DNA of 64,000 bases from Hyphomicrobiales bacterium (lineage in GTDB: Bacteria; Pseudomonadota; Alphaproteobacteria; Rhizobiales; Methyloligellaceae), in contig JAJFHN010000036.1 of the NCBI GenBank assembly GCA_021775595.1, positions 1 to 64,000 on the forward strand, read 5' to 3'. Position 1 is the first letter of the stretch; each line of letters starts with the position of its first letter. The translations under genes were made by a program, and so were the position numbers. Of this stretch, positions 34,020 through 43,847 are shown in pieces. A model generated the notes under the pieces. That model had not been told where the DNA came from. It made no database searches and worked only from the letters and a program-made list of their open reading frames with translations.

Positions 34020-36035
34020 TTACGGTAAGATTGGCAGTTGGAAGTGTTGGGCCAAATGGCGGGCCGCGACAGCGTTGAGATGGCCATGATCGCGGTAGAG
34101 GAACAACCCGTCCATCACGGTATAGCAGTGCTCTTTGTCGCAGATCACATCGCTTGGCAATCGGCTTTCGACGCCGGACTCCCGCTTGGAGACTTCGGCG
34201 ATGGCGCTGTTTGAAACCTCGATCTGGTCGCGGACGCTCTTGGCGGGAAAACCGCAATCGTTGCCGCTATCGCCTCTCCGACGCGCGCTGACCGCGCACG
34301 CAAACGGCAGGTCCTTCACATAAGGCACCTGGCCGATGATCATGACTTTCAGACCGCGGTCGCGCAGAAAAGCCACCGTTGTCTCCAAATGCCGTTGGAA
34401 TTCGTAGGGACCACGCGTTTCCGTGACCGGCGCGGCTGGATCGATAACGAGCCCGTTGTGGCCGACCATGTCCGGATATTGATATGACGCCCAATTGCTG
34501 GCGAGAATGACAAGCTTGAGCTGTGGATTCTCGTCGAGAAATTTGATGATTTGCTGCTGATAGGCGAGGCAGGTCCACTTTCGCCACTCCGGTTGGTTGG
34601 TGCGCCAAGCGCCCAGTAGAGCGGCACATGCGGTTTGTGTCACTTGCCGCCCTTTGAGCTTTCGCTGTTCAGCCAGTTTTGCAACCAGGGGCACGAATTG
34701 GTCGGCGTTGGAATCGCCGAAAATTGCGATGTCGTATGGTTGCCCCGGCGTCTGCGTGTGCCCGAAGGCGCATACGTCATCGTTCCCGAAGATCTTGTCG
34801 GCGCCATCGCATTGGGTGCGGTATGGATTGATGCTGGCGCGTTCGTAAAAGACCTGACGGGCCCTTTCGTCGAGCCGCCAGGGCAGACCGTTTCCCAGCC
34901 GGATTGCTGTGCCAAGCGATGCCGTCGCCAGCAAGCAGACAGCCGCCGTTGCCAGCGCGCGGCGTACCGGAAAATAGAATGCGCCTTGCTGTGCCCGAAA
35001 TGGCAGCTCGATGAAACGCCACGACAACCAGGCCGCGCCGAAGCTGATCGCGACGAAAGCGGCGATCGTCGTGTGGCTTAGTTCAGGCGTCAGCCAGACG
35101 CGTCCGAAGGCTAGAATTGGCCAATGCCAGAGATAGAGTGAATAGGAGATCAATCCGACCCAAACCATAGGACGAACCGACAGCGCTTGCCCGACAAGGG
35201 TCGTGCGATGATGGCAGGCATAAATGACGGCGGCTGTACCCATTGTTGCCGGCAGTGCCGCTAAGCCTGGAAAGCGGGAAGCGTTTGTCAGCAGAAAGAT
35301 GCTGCCGGCGATGGCCCCCAGCCCAGCAACCGCCATCGCCTCGCTGAACCACCCCTTGGCCGGTTTCACGTTGATCGCAAAGACGAGGCATGCGCCGAGC
35401 AAAAGCTCCCAAGCCCTGCAGGACAACGCGTAAAACGCATAAGTTCGCTCGCGAATGCTCTCGTCGTCCGTAAAACTTCGACCAACCTCGACCATGTATT
35501 CAGAGAATGCCAGTGAGGCGAAGGCTAGCGCGCCAATGAGAAAGGGCAAAATACGCCGCGGCAACCACGTCCAGATCATCAACAGCAGCAACGGCCAAAG
35601 AATGTAGAACTGCTCCTCAATCGAGAGCGACCACGTGTGAAGCAGTGGTTTCTCATGCGCCGGAGCCGAGAAATAATCCGTCGTGCGATTGAAATAGTAG
35701 TTGGCGGCAAACAAGGACGAGTAGAACAGGCTTCGCCCGTAGCTGCTGAACGTGTCAGGCAGAAGCAAAATGAGCGCGACCAGGGCGGTCGCGGCATAGA
35801 CGACGACGAGCGCCGGTGCGATGCGCCGCGCCCGGCGCGCCAGAAATCCAGCGAAGGAAAAGCGACCTTCTGCGATCTCGCGCACGATGATCGAGGTGAT
35901 CAGGAATCCGGAAATGACGAAAAACACATCGACGCCAACATAGCCGCCAGGTGCCAAATGGGGCGCCGCGTGATAGACGACCACCGCCAAAATGGCGCTT
36001 GCGCGCAGGCCATCGACGTGGGGCAGGTAGGTCAA
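34020..36035 (-). CDS. OafA-like membrane acyltransferase with SGNH C-terminal domain
   Basis: A 671-residue protein. The N-terminal ~370 residues (about ten helices) form an acyltransferase-3 domain with YLPHVDGLRASAILAVV, DVFFVISGFLIT and RRARRIAPAL. The C-terminal ~250 residues form a periplasmic SGNH hydrolase-like domain: block I is FGDSNADQF and the catalytic Asp-His pair is in YRDHGHLNAVAARH. Such fusions move acetyl or other acyl groups from the cytoplasm to polysaccharide or LPS sugars, so this is an O-antigen, peptidoglycan or exopolysaccharide O-acyltransferase. The target is unknown. Confidence 0.85.
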   Translation of the reverse strand: MTYLPHVDGLRASAILAVVVYHAAPHLAPGGYVGVDVFFVISGFLITSIIVREIAEGRFSFAGFLARRARRIAPALVVVYAATALVALILLLPDTFSSYGRSLFYSSLFAANYYFNRTTDYFSAPAHEKPLLHTWSLSIEEQFYILWPLLLLMIWTWLPRRILPFLIGALAFASLAFSEYMVEVGRSFTDDESIRERTYAFYALSCRAWELLLGACLVFAINVKPAKGWFSEAMAVAGLGAIAGSIFLLTNASRFPGLAALPATMGTAAVIYACHHRTTLVGQALSVRPMVWVGLISYSLYLWHWPILAFGRVWLTPELSHTTIAAFVAISFGAAWLSWRFIELPFRAQQGAFYFPVRRALATAAVCLLATASLGTAIRLGNGLPWRLDERARQVFYERASINPYRTQCDGADKIFGNDDVCAFGHTQTPGQPYDIAIFGDSNADQFVPLVAKLAEQRKLKGRQVTQTACAALLGAWRTNQPEWRKWTCLAYQQQIIKFLDENPQLKLVILASNWASYQYPDMVGHNGLVIDPAAPVTETRGPYEFQRHLETTVAFLRDRGLKVMIIGQVPYVKDLPFACAVSARRRGDSGNDCGFPAKSVRDQIEVSNSAIAEVSKRESGVESRLPSDVICDKEHCYTVMDGLFLYRDHGHLNAVAARHLAQHFQLPILP

Positions 36036-36045
36036 ATTGGCAAAC

Positions 36046-37740
36046 TCAAGTCAGCCCTTCGATCAGGCCATTTTGGTCGAGATGTATGTTGACCGCTGCC
36101 GGCTTTCTGGGCAAGCCAGGCATGGTCATGATGTCCCCGCAAATGACGACAATGAATTCCGCGCCGTTGGCCAGTCTTACCTCGCGGATGGGCACGGCGT
36201 GATTGCTCGGCGCGCCCTTGAGCTGAGGATCTGTCGAAAAACTATACTGGGTCTTGGCGATGCAAATCGGATAGTGGCCGGCGCCGATCCTCTCATACTC
36301 CTTGAATTGGTTGCGGACCTTGGTATCGGCGATGACTTCATCGGCACCATAGATCTCGCGCGCGATGGTCTGCACCTTGCCCCATAGCGAAATGTTATCG
36401 CCATAGAGAAAGCGGAAGGGCTGTTCCGCGACGCCGCCATTGTTTTCCAGCTTGTCGACAACGCGCTCGGCCAGCAGCTCCGCGCCGGCCGAGCCATTTT
36501 GCCAGTGCGATGAGGTGATTGCTTCGACGCCCAGCACTTCGGCGCAATAGTCGCGGATTGCCTCGTGCTCCTCTTTGCTGTCGGAGGTGAACTCGTTGAT
36601 GGCGACGATCGCGGGCAGGCCGAATTTTTGCATGTTCTCGACATGTCGGCGCAAATTGACGAGCCCCTTCTTCAAGGCTTTGACGTTTGGGTCGTTAATT
36701 TTGTCGCGCTCGACACCGCCGTGCATTTTGAGCGCTCGCGCCGTGGCCACAACGACGGCGAGATCCGGCACCAGGCCCGCCTTACGGCACTTGATGTTGA
36801 GAAATTTCTCCGCGCCTAGATCGGCACCAAAGCCCGCCTCCGTCACAACGTAATCGGTAAGTTTCAGCGCTGTTTTCGTCGCAATCGCCGAATTGCAGCC
36901 ATGGGCAATATTGGCGAACGGCCCGCCATGAATGAAGGCGAGATTGCCTTCCAGCGTTTGCACCAGATTGGGCATGAAAGCGTCTTTCAGCAGCACGGTC
37001 ATGGCGCCCGAGGCGTCGAGCTGTTCTGCGGTGACATAGTCGCGTTCGCGTGTTTCGGCGACAACCATTCGGCCCAACCGCCGCTGCAGATCATCCAGCC
37101 CGGTGGCAAGACAAAACACCGCCATGACTTCCGAGGCCACGGTGATGTCGAAACCGTCCTCGCGCGGGAAGCCGTTGGCGATGCCACCCAGCGAGCTGAC
37201 GATTTGGCGCAGCGCTCGATCGTTCATATCGACGACCCTGCGCCAAGAAACCCGCCGCTCGTCGATGGCCAGCGCGTTGCCCCAATAGACGTGATTGTCC
37301 AGCATCGCGGTCAACAGATTGTGTGCCGCGCCGATGGCATGGAAGTCGCCGGTGAAGTGCAGATTGATATTTTCCATCGGGACGACCTGCGCATAGCCGC
37401 CGCCTGCCGCACCCCCCTTCATGCCAAAGCACGGACCAAGCGAGGGTTCCCGAATGCAGATCATCGTTTCGCGGCCAATACGATTGAGCGCGTCGCCCAA
37501 GCCCACGGTCGTCGTCGTTTTACCCTCGCCTGCCGGCGTTGGCGTCATGGCCGTTACAAGAATGAGTTTGCCGTCGGGGCGATCGTTCAGACCGTCGATG
37601 AAGTCGAGATCCAATTTCGCGATGTGATGGCCGAAATTGTGCAGATGGGCGGGCGGGATGTCGAAACGTTCAGCCAATTCGACGATGGGCTTGAGTTTTG
37701 CCTCGCGGGCAATTTCTAGATCGCTTGGTATTGAAGCCAT
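36046..37740 (-). CDS. fhs: Formate-tetrahydrofolate ligase
   Basis: A 564-residue cytoplasmic enzyme that makes 10-formyl-THF from formate, THF and ATP. The P-loop region is [38 protein letters not shown] and [12 protein letters not shown] are family signatures. I start at ATG 37740, preceded by TGGTGGGGGAACG on the coding strand; an upstream open stretch to 37848 adds an unlike N-terminus. Length fits the family (about 555-560). Stop is 10 bases from the acyltransferase gene start, but the functions are unrelated. Confidence 0.93.
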   Translation of the reverse strand: MASIPSDLEIAREAKLKPIVELAERFDIPPAHLHNFGHHIAKLDLDFIDGLNDRPDGKLILVTAMTPTPAGEGKTTTTVGLGDALNRIGRETMICIREPSLGPCFGMKGGAAGGGYAQVVPMENINLHFTGDFHAIGAAHNLLTAMLDNHVYWGNALAIDERRVSWRRVVDMNDRALRQIVSSLGGIANGFPREDGFDITVASEVMAVFCLATGLDDLQRRLGRMVVAETRERDYVTAEQLDASGAMTVLLKDAFMPNLVQTLEGNLAFIHGGPFANIAHGCNSAIATKTALKLTDYVVTEAGFGADLGAEKFLNIKCRKAGLVPDLAVVVATARALKMHGGVERDKINDPNVKALKKGLVNLRRHVENMQKFGLPAIVAINEFTSDSKEEHEAIRDYCAEVLGVEAITSSHWQNGSAGAELLAERVVDKLENNGGVAEQPFRFLYGDNISLWGKVQTIAREIYGADEVIADTKVRNQFKEYERIGAGHYPICIAKTQYSFSTDPQLKGAPSNHAVPIREVRLANGAEFIVVICGDIMTMPGLPRKPAAVNIHLDQNGLIEGLT

Positions 37741-37942
37741 GCGGCGTTCCCCCACCAATCGTATCGCGCCGCGCGGGCCCATGCAGTCGAGACATTGGCC
37801 AACATGACGCGGAATTGCACCCCCGTCTTCGAGCTGCGGCCGCGCCACATGATCAGTCGGACAATGCCGGTCATCGCCGAACTTTGGTGGTCATGTCTTA
37901 TCATGAAAGCTGATTGGCGAAAGCAGGACGCCCCTCGATTGG

Positions 37943-38518
37943 TCATCTCGCCATTGCGTGCAGCCACGCCTTGAGACGGTTTGCTTCGGATTCGACAGGA
38001 GCCGGATCGCTGAAGGTATGGGCCAGCAGACTTGCTCCCTGCAGAACCGAGATCAGATGCAGCGCGTTTGATTGGGCAACTTCCTGATCGTCGCCCATAA
38101 AGACGAACTGCCTTTGGAGCCAATCGAGCAGCATCTGAAACGCGACGCGCGCCTGCGCCGCAAGTTCGCCGCCGATGCGATTGGCGTCGTGAGAGAGGCC
38201 GCCAACAGGGCAGCCGTGCTCAGCGCGGGATTTGCTGGTTTTTTCGAATTCGTCGACAAAACGGGTCAATCTGTGCTCGGGGTCGCCTGATTTGTCGATG
38301 TCTGAGAGCCACGCGGCGATGAAGGCATTGCGCCGTGCGATGACCGCCTCGACGAGGTCTTCTTTGGTTTTGAAATAATAGTAGACGTTGCCGGGCGGGA
38401 CGGCAGCCTCTCTGGCGATTTCGGCAATGCTGCTGCGCTCGTAGCCTTGGCGGTGAAACAGTCGATTGGCCGCCAGAATCAGTCTCATTCGCTTGTTGGA
38501 TCGGCGTGCCATAGTCAT
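37943..38518 (-). CDS. TetR-family transcriptional regulator
   Basis: A 191-residue protein. The N-terminal HTH is in ILAANRLFHRQGYERSSIAE followed by AAVPPGNVYYYFKTKEDLVE (residues ~13-53), the usual TetR_N domain. The C-terminal part is a ligand/dimer domain of TetR_C type (HGCPVGGLSHDANRIGG), like YcdC/AcrR-type repressors of stress or efflux genes. A candidate operator lies 11 bases upstream of its start. Its target besides itself is unclear; the omp gene is divergent. Confidence 0.88.
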   Translation of the reverse strand: MTMARRSNKRMRLILAANRLFHRQGYERSSIAEIAREAAVPPGNVYYYFKTKEDLVEAVIARRNAFIAAWLSDIDKSGDPEHRLTRFVDEFEKTSKSRAEHGCPVGGLSHDANRIGGELAAQARVAFQMLLDWLQRQFVFMGDDQEVAQSNALHLISVLQGASLLAHTFSDPAPVESEANRLKAWLHAMAR

Positions 38519-38528
38519 TTTTCAATAA

Positions 38529-38544
38529 TTAGTAGGGCAACTAA
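38529..38544. promoter_or_regulatory. Candidate TetR operator
   Basis: TTAGTAGGGCAACTAA is an imperfect inverted repeat (TTAGT-N6-ACTAA, six of eight paired positions) 11 bases upstream of the TetR start. Position suggests autorepression. Size and spacing fit TetR dimers. Confidence 0.45.
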
Positions 38545-38621
38545 CTCAATGTATAGCAGATGCTCGAGAAAATGGCCATCCGCAGCCCGTATGCGTCATG
38601 TGTCCCGCCTTGAAAGAGCCG

Positions 38622-38636
38622 TTAAAACGCCCTTAA
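38622..38636. promoter_or_regulatory. Candidate CtrA-binding site
   Basis: TTAA-AACGCCC-TTAA matches the full alphaproteobacterial CtrA consensus TTAA-N7-TTAA with no mismatch. It lies about 177 bases upstream of the outer-membrane protein gene and 100 bases from the TetR start. A chance match is possible. Confidence 0.4.
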
Positions 38637-38812
38637 CCCTACCAAATGATGCCGCCATCACAGGCGACCCTCCTGGTAACGATTCGTAAGGGTCTGCGGC
38701 TAGGATTTCTTCAGGAAAGTGATCATCTGAATGCGGCGGTCGGGCACCGCAACTGGATGTTACCTCCCGCAAGGAGGTTCACGATGGGGAGCCCGACAGG
38801 AGAGTTAGAGTG

Positions 38813-39517
38813 ATGCGTAAGGCTAGTCACAAGAATTTGGCAAAGGGACTGACGGGGCTGTTGGCGACCAGTGCTCTGGTTGTGATCGGTACGGCCGCGT
38901 TGGCTGCGGATCTCCCGCCACTCCCATCTTCACAGTCTTATAATGCTGCCCCTCCAAATGTGGCATCGATGCCGTGGGCTGGATGGCAGGTTGGAGCGCT
39001 TTTGGGTTATGGCATTGCCGATACGGATCTGACCGCAGCGGCCGGTACAGCCAACTTTGACGCCGATGGTGTGCTGGGCGGCGTGCTGGTCGGCTGGTCC
39101 TGGCAGACCGGAGATTTCGTTTACGGCTTCGAAGGTGATTGGGTTGCGGCCGACTTGACCGATTCACAAGCGTTTGGAGCAAATCGAGTCAATGCCAGCG
39201 TCGATTGGATGGCGGAAATACGCGCTCGCGCCGGCTATCTGTTGGCTCCGGAGTTGTTGCTGTTTGGCATGGTGGGCTACGCCTGGGCCGACATCGACCT
39301 GCCGGTGACCGGTACCGGCGGCGGATCGGGTTCTGACACGTTTTCCGGTTGGCAGTTCGGCGGTGGTCTCGAATACCGCTTCGACAGCAATTGGAGCACG
39401 CGGCTGGATTACCTCTACACCGATCTCGACAGCGAGTCGGTCACATATTCCGGTCAAACCGTGACGTACGATCCCGACGTTCACGCGATGCGCGCTGGCC
39501 TGGTTTACAAGTTCTAG
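38813..39517 (+). CDS. Omp25-like outer-membrane beta-barrel protein
   Basis: A 234-residue protein. AGGAGAG (38798-38804) is eight bases before ATG 38813. The signal peptide is about 32 residues, ending in AALAADLPP. The rest is an eight-strand barrel of the alphaproteobacterial porin-like (Omp25/Omp31, OMP_b-brl) family: WAGWQVGALLGYGIADTDL, VYGFEGDWVAADL, RARAGYLLAPELLLFGMVGY, STRLDYLYTDLD and a C-terminal LVYKF. It is structural or adhesive in the outer membrane. A terminator follows it. Confidence 0.85.
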   Translation: MRKASHKNLAKGLTGLLATSALVVIGTAALAADLPPLPSSQSYNAAPPNVASMPWAGWQVGALLGYGIADTDLTAAAGTANFDADGVLGGVLVGWSWQTGDFVYGFEGDWVAADLTDSQAFGANRVNASVDWMAEIRARAGYLLAPELLLFGMVGYAWADIDLPVTGTGGGSGSDTFSGWQFGGGLEYRFDSNWSTRLDYLYTDLDSESVTYSGQTVTYDPDVHAMRAGLVYKF

Positions 39518-39548
39518 GCGACAGCGCCACGCTCGTATCGAAGATCTT

Positions 39549-39582
39549 ACGGCCCGCTGCATACAATGCGGCGGGCCGTTTC
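39549..39582 (+). terminator. Intrinsic terminator between omp and the cyclase gene
   Basis: ACGGCCCGC (39549-39557) pairs with GCGGGCCGT (39571-39579), and the inner bases extend the stem to a 3-base loop. A short T-run follows. It is convergent between omp (ends 39517) and the cyclase gene (ends 39597), so it may serve both. Confidence 0.8.
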
Positions 39583-39596
39583 CATTCAACTGACGG

Positions 39597-41828
39597 CTAT
39601 TTCGTCTCGAGCGTGAAGACGCCATCCCAATCGGGCGGAGGCGCTTCGAGAAAAGCAGCAATGCGGGTGCCGTAGAGATTGTAGAAGGTCTCCAAGCCGA
39701 ATTGATCATCGGCCCGTTTGCACGCTTGCAGTGCCACCAGCGCCTTGCCCCAATCGCCATGCCGGTAGGCCTTGAGCATGGTCTGAATGCGGTCGCGCAA
39801 CTCAACATAGCCACCTTCCATGATGAGATCGTCGCCGCCAAGGATGGTGTAAATGACATCCGGCTCGGACTTGCCTTTGACGCGAATGAAATCGAGCTCG
39901 AGCATCGCGAATTCGTCTTCGACATAGTTTGCCGTTTGCGATCCTATGATGATCGGCACGCCATAGGATTTGGATTGGCCTTCCAGGCGTGATGCCAGGT
40001 TGACGCTGTCGCCCAACACCGAATAGTCGAAGCGCAATTCCGAACCGATATTGCCCACGACGCACTCGCCCGTATTTATGCCGATACCGACCTTGATCGG
40101 GATGAAGCGCTGGCCCGATTGCTTGGCTTCGCCTGCGCGCTCGGTGTTGACCCTCTCCATGCGTTTCAGCATGTCGAGCGCTGCCTTACAGGCGCCGATC
40201 GCGTGCTCGGTGTTATCCAGCGGCGCGTTCCAGAACGCCATGATGGAATCGCCCATATATTTATCGATCGTACCGTTGTTATCGATGATGGCGTTTGAAA
40301 GCGGCGTGAGAAACCGGTTCATCAGGGCGGTCAACCCCTGAGGGTCGTCTCTGTAGAGCTCGGAGATGGCGGTAAAGCCGCGGACATCGGTGAACAGGAT
40401 CGTCATGTCTCGGGTCTCGCCGCCGAGCACGAGTTTGTCGGGATTCTTTGCCAGATCCTCGACCAGATCGGGTGAGAGGTATTGATTGAAGGCGTTGCGG
40501 ATTTGCTGGCGCTGGGCCTCCTCCCGAAAATAGTTGGTGAACACCAGCGCCAGAAATACGCCGAAGCTCGAAATCAACGGAAACGCCACATCGAACAAGA
40601 TATTGGCGCGCGAATAGAGCTGCCACGACACGCTCGCGAGAATAAGCGTGATGGCGAATCCCAACATGAACACGCGAAACGCGCCGAAAACAGGCACCAG
40701 AAAAATGATGGCGAGACCGACCAGCAGAGCAAGCCAAACCTCGGCGCCGACGGCGTAGCCAGGTCGGTTGAGGACGGATTTGCTTAGAATATTCTCGAGC
40801 ACCTGGGCTTGCACCTCGACGCCCGCCATCACCGGCTCGGTTGGCGTCGTCTTGAGATCGAACAAACCGCTCGCTGACGTTCCGATCAGCACGAATTTGT
40901 TTTCCAGACGCTTGCGGTCCACGCGACCCTCCAAGACGTCTTTCGCCGAGACAAAACGCAATGGATCGTGCGGTGAGAAATATATCCACAACTGGCCATT
41001 GGGATCGGTCGGCACCTCGGCGCCCGCCACGACGATGCTCCGCACACCGATGGAGTCGCTTTTGACCAGCAACGTCGATTGACCGGCGGCCACCCGAAGC
41101 ACGTCGATGGACAGAGCCGGAATGATGGTGTCCTTGGCCCGTACAATCAGCGGTGCCCGCCGCACGACCCCGTCGGCTTCAGGTAGAACCGTCAACATAC
41201 CGCGCCCGGATGCAGCGTCCTCCAGCGTTTTGATATTGGGCAGCAGCTCTGGATAGGTCAGCAGGAACGGTCCGGGCTCTTGCCCGATGTAGGCCAGCGG
41301 CGCTTTAGGTGAGATGCCTTCGCGCAACACCAAGCCCCTCGGATTGTAAGCCGATTGGCCTAGCACGACGCGCGAGCGGCGCAGTGATTCAGCCAAAATC
41401 GTGTCATGATTCCTCGCCTTGCGTAACTCTTCCTTGGTTGCCTCGCTTAGACCGGGCACTTTATCGGCCATGAGATCGGGCGATGTGCGGTCGGGTTCGG
41501 GAAAGACGATATCGAACGCGATTGCCAACGCGCCCTCCGACGTGATCCGATCGATCAAGTCGGCGATTAGGTCTCTGGGCCACGGCCATTGGCCGAGAAG
41601 TTCCAGGCTTTCTTCGTCGATATCGACAATTACGACCGGATGCGAATTGATCTCGCGCGGCTTTATCACCTGATAGATATCGAAGAATTTCAGGCGCAAC
41701 AGTTCGAGCGGCAGCGGATCCCAGATCCGCAGGGCGAGGAACGCGATCAGCAAGACGCTGGCCAGAGACCGCGCCCATCCGATGCGTTCTCCCAGATATT
41801 TAAGGGATGCGCCGATGCGACCGAGCAT
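39597..41828 (-). CDS. CHASE2-domain adenylate/guanylate cyclase
   Basis: A 743-residue membrane protein. An N-terminal helix leads into a periplasmic CHASE2 sensor domain (about 45-340, with NSHPVVIVDIDEESL and SEGALAIAFDIVFPEPDR). Three helices follow, then a class III nucleotide cyclase domain (about 475-650): ILFTDVRGFTAISELY with the metal Asp, MGDSIMAFWNAP, and VGIGINTGECVVGNIGSE. So it senses a periplasmic signal and makes cAMP (or cGMP). I used ATG 41828; a TTG at 41873, 10 bases after the upstream stop, would add 15 residues. Neither has a strong ribosome site. Confidence 0.88.
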   Translation of the reverse strand: MLGRIGASLKYLGERIGWARSLASVLLIAFLALRIWDPLPLELLRLKFFDIYQVIKPREINSHPVVIVDIDEESLELLGQWPWPRDLIADLIDRITSEGALAIAFDIVFPEPDRTSPDLMADKVPGLSEATKEELRKARNHDTILAESLRRSRVVLGQSAYNPRGLVLREGISPKAPLAYIGQEPGPFLLTYPELLPNIKTLEDAASGRGMLTVLPEADGVVRRAPLIVRAKDTIIPALSIDVLRVAAGQSTLLVKSDSIGVRSIVVAGAEVPTDPNGQLWIYFSPHDPLRFVSAKDVLEGRVDRKRLENKFVLIGTSASGLFDLKTTPTEPVMAGVEVQAQVLENILSKSVLNRPGYAVGAEVWLALLVGLAIIFLVPVFGAFRVFMLGFAITLILASVSWQLYSRANILFDVAFPLISSFGVFLALVFTNYFREEAQRQQIRNAFNQYLSPDLVEDLAKNPDKLVLGGETRDMTILFTDVRGFTAISELYRDDPQGLTALMNRFLTPLSNAIIDNNGTIDKYMGDSIMAFWNAPLDNTEHAIGACKAALDMLKRMERVNTERAGEAKQSGQRFIPIKVGIGINTGECVVGNIGSELRFDYSVLGDSVNLASRLEGQSKSYGVPIIIGSQTANYVEDEFAMLELDFIRVKGKSEPDVIYTILGGDDLIMEGGYVELRDRIQTMLKAYRHGDWGKALVALQACKRADDQFGLETFYNLYGTRIAAFLEAPPPDWDGVFTLETK

Positions 41829-41882
41829 GACTTTGTTCCATTTGTCGCCCAGCGCCGCCGGCGTCCGCTTCAAGGCGCGTTA

Positions 41883-42812
41883 TCATGCGGGACTAACGCG
41901 ATAGCCAACACGCGGAAAATTCAAGCAGATCGTTCCGACGCGCTCGTTCTCATGCAGCAGGCCAATTCTGTCGGAATCGACAAAACGCAGTATGCCCTCA
42001 ACTTCTGGCTCAATGAACGCGTCTGCGGGACACACCTTGACCTTCATTCCCGGCGCCAATCCTTGAGGGTCGTTGGGTTCGCCTTGTTCCGGAGTTTCGG
42101 GCTCGCACGCCAACGCCGTCGCAATCGCATCTGCCGATTGCATCTCTGTCGCTTCGCCATGTCCGATCGCCGCCATGCGCGCCTCCCAGGCCACAAGATT
42201 GGCGAATTGCGAGAACGCTTCTGTGGCGCTGGGCCAGCGCGCGCGAAGCACCCAGGGAATCGGGTAAATCGAAAAATCAGGCAGGCTCGGTTCATCGCCG
42301 AGGACAAAGGCGTTGTGGGCCAGCTGTTGATCGATCCATCCCAATTGGGCGCACAGCTGGGCCGCAGTGTTAGGCATCTGCTGCTGGAGATCTTCCGCCG
42401 TTTGATCTGGCCCGAACATCAACTGCATGCGGTCGCTCACCCATTCGGGCGGCATGGACTCGAGGGTTGCCGCCACCGCGATGCGCACGGCTTGATAAAA
42501 CAGCCTGTCATCCGACCAGCGCGCCAACGCCAGCGCTGCTCCAGGATTTGCGCTGGGGAAGAACGTCGGCGTGGCGGAGCGCTTCTCAAGCTCGGTTAGG
42601 ATGCAATGGGTATCGCAATAAATATCCGCACCGATTTGCATCACGGGCACGCGCCGATAACCACCCGTCAGAGGAAACAAGTCCGGTTTTGGCGGCAATC
42701 GCGGCACCTCGACCGAGTGCCATGGCAGTCCTTTGAAGCCGATTGCTAGCCGGGCCTTTTCGGCCATCGGCGAGGGTGGATAATGATGCAAAATGATCTC
42801 GCTCACACGCAT
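41883..42812 (-). CDS. Glutathione S-transferase family protein
   Basis: A 309-residue protein. The N-terminal thioredoxin-like GST domain reads ILHHYPPSPMAEKARLAIGF with RVPVMQIGADIYCDTHCILT. The C-terminal helical GST domain follows to about residue 200, and a further ~90 residues make this longer than usual (about 220), with an extra C-terminal segment rich in Pro and Val. The active-site Ser/Tyr/Cys is not obvious. It is located just upstream of the cyclase gene on the same strand; detoxification or isomerase roles are possible. Confidence 0.78.
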   Translation of the reverse strand: MRVSEIILHHYPPSPMAEKARLAIGFKGLPWHSVEVPRLPPKPDLFPLTGGYRRVPVMQIGADIYCDTHCILTELEKRSATPTFFPSANPGAALALARWSDDRLFYQAVRIAVAATLESMPPEWVSDRMQLMFGPDQTAEDLQQQMPNTAAQLCAQLGWIDQQLAHNAFVLGDEPSLPDFSIYPIPWVLRARWPSATEAFSQFANLVAWEARMAAIGHGEATEMQSADAIATALACEPETPEQGEPNDPQGLAPGMKVKVCPADAFIEPEVEGILRFVDSDRIGLLHENERVGTICLNFPRVGYRVSPA

Positions 42813-42955
42813 TCCTCATGGCTGGTGTCGTTGCAAGCCATCGAACAATTGACGGCGGAGAGGCGAATTTGTCAGCTTGGACATCACATAGCAAGGCTGC
42901 ATGCTAGCCGTCGCCGGGTAGGTGGATCGCAACAGATCAAAGAGGGACGTCGGAC

Positions 42956-43837
42956 ATGAAAATTGGTTTTCTCGGACTGGGTATAATGGGCGTTCATATG
43001 GCCAATCACCTTATCGATGCAGGCCACGACATTTCCACGGCCATTCATCGAAGCCCAGCGCATGAAACCCTGTTGGCTAAAGGCTTGGATGTCTTGGCGT
43101 CACCCAAAGCGGTTGCCGAAGCAGCGGAAACCGTCATCACAATGGTCTCCGATACGCCCGACGTTGAAGACGTGCTGTTCCGGCCCGATGGTGTGGCCGC
43201 GGGCCTGACGACTGGAATGACGCTCATAGACATGAGTTCGATCTCGCCGTTGGACACAAAAGCATTCGCAGCGAGGATCGCCGAGCTGGGCTGCGACTAT
43301 CTCGACGCTCCGGTCTCGGGAGGCGATATTGGCGCGCGCGATGGCACTTTGACGATCATGGTCGGAGGCCCCGAAGCGGCTTTTGCCAGGGCCTTGCCGC
43401 TGCTTGAGGTGATGGGCAAGACGATCACCCATATCGGTGGCAATGGCGACGGACAAACGGCAAAAGTTGCAAATCAGATCATTGTTGCGCTCACCGTCCA
43501 GGCGGTGAGTGAAGCACTCGTGTTTGCTTCCAAGGCAGGAGCAGATGTGAACGCGGTGCGCCAGGCGCTGATGGGCGGTTTTGCCGGTTCTCGGGTTCTG
43601 GACATTCATGGCAAGCGCATGATCGAGCGCTCATTCGAGCCAGGCTTTCGCATCTCGCTGCACCAGAAAGACCTGAACATTGCGCTCAGTGGCGCGCGCG
43701 AACTTGGCGTTGCGCTTCCTGGCACAGCGTGTGCGCAGCAATTGCTGTCGGGGTGCGTTGCCCAAGGTGGAGCAGATTGGGATACGTCGGCGATGATACG
43801 TACATTGGAAGCGCTTGCGGACCACGCAATCGGCTAA
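42956..43837 (+). CDS. NAD(P)-dependent beta-hydroxyacid dehydrogenase (HIBADH/GarR-like)
   Basis: A 293-residue cytoplasmic dehydrogenase. The Rossmann nucleotide loop is IGFLGLGIMGVHMANHL at the N-terminus, the substrate-binding motif is DAPVSGGDIGARDGTLTIMV (about 117-136), and the catalytic Lys is in GDGQTAKVANQII (about 170). This is the beta-hydroxyacid dehydrogenase superfamily, close in pattern to 2-hydroxy-3-oxopropionate reductase or 3-hydroxyisobutyrate dehydrogenase. Substrate cannot be fixed. It is divergent from the GST gene and convergent with a methyltransferase gene. Confidence 0.85.
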   Translation: MKIGFLGLGIMGVHMANHLIDAGHDISTAIHRSPAHETLLAKGLDVLASPKAVAEAAETVITMVSDTPDVEDVLFRPDGVAAGLTTGMTLIDMSSISPLDTKAFAARIAELGCDYLDAPVSGGDIGARDGTLTIMVGGPEAAFARALPLLEVMGKTITHIGGNGDGQTAKVANQIIVALTVQAVSEALVFASKAGADVNAVRQALMGGFAGSRVLDIHGKRMIERSFEPGFRISLHQKDLNIALSGARELGVALPGTACAQQLLSGCVAQGGADWDTSAMIRTLEALADHAIG

Positions 43838-43847
43838 GTGCAAAGGA

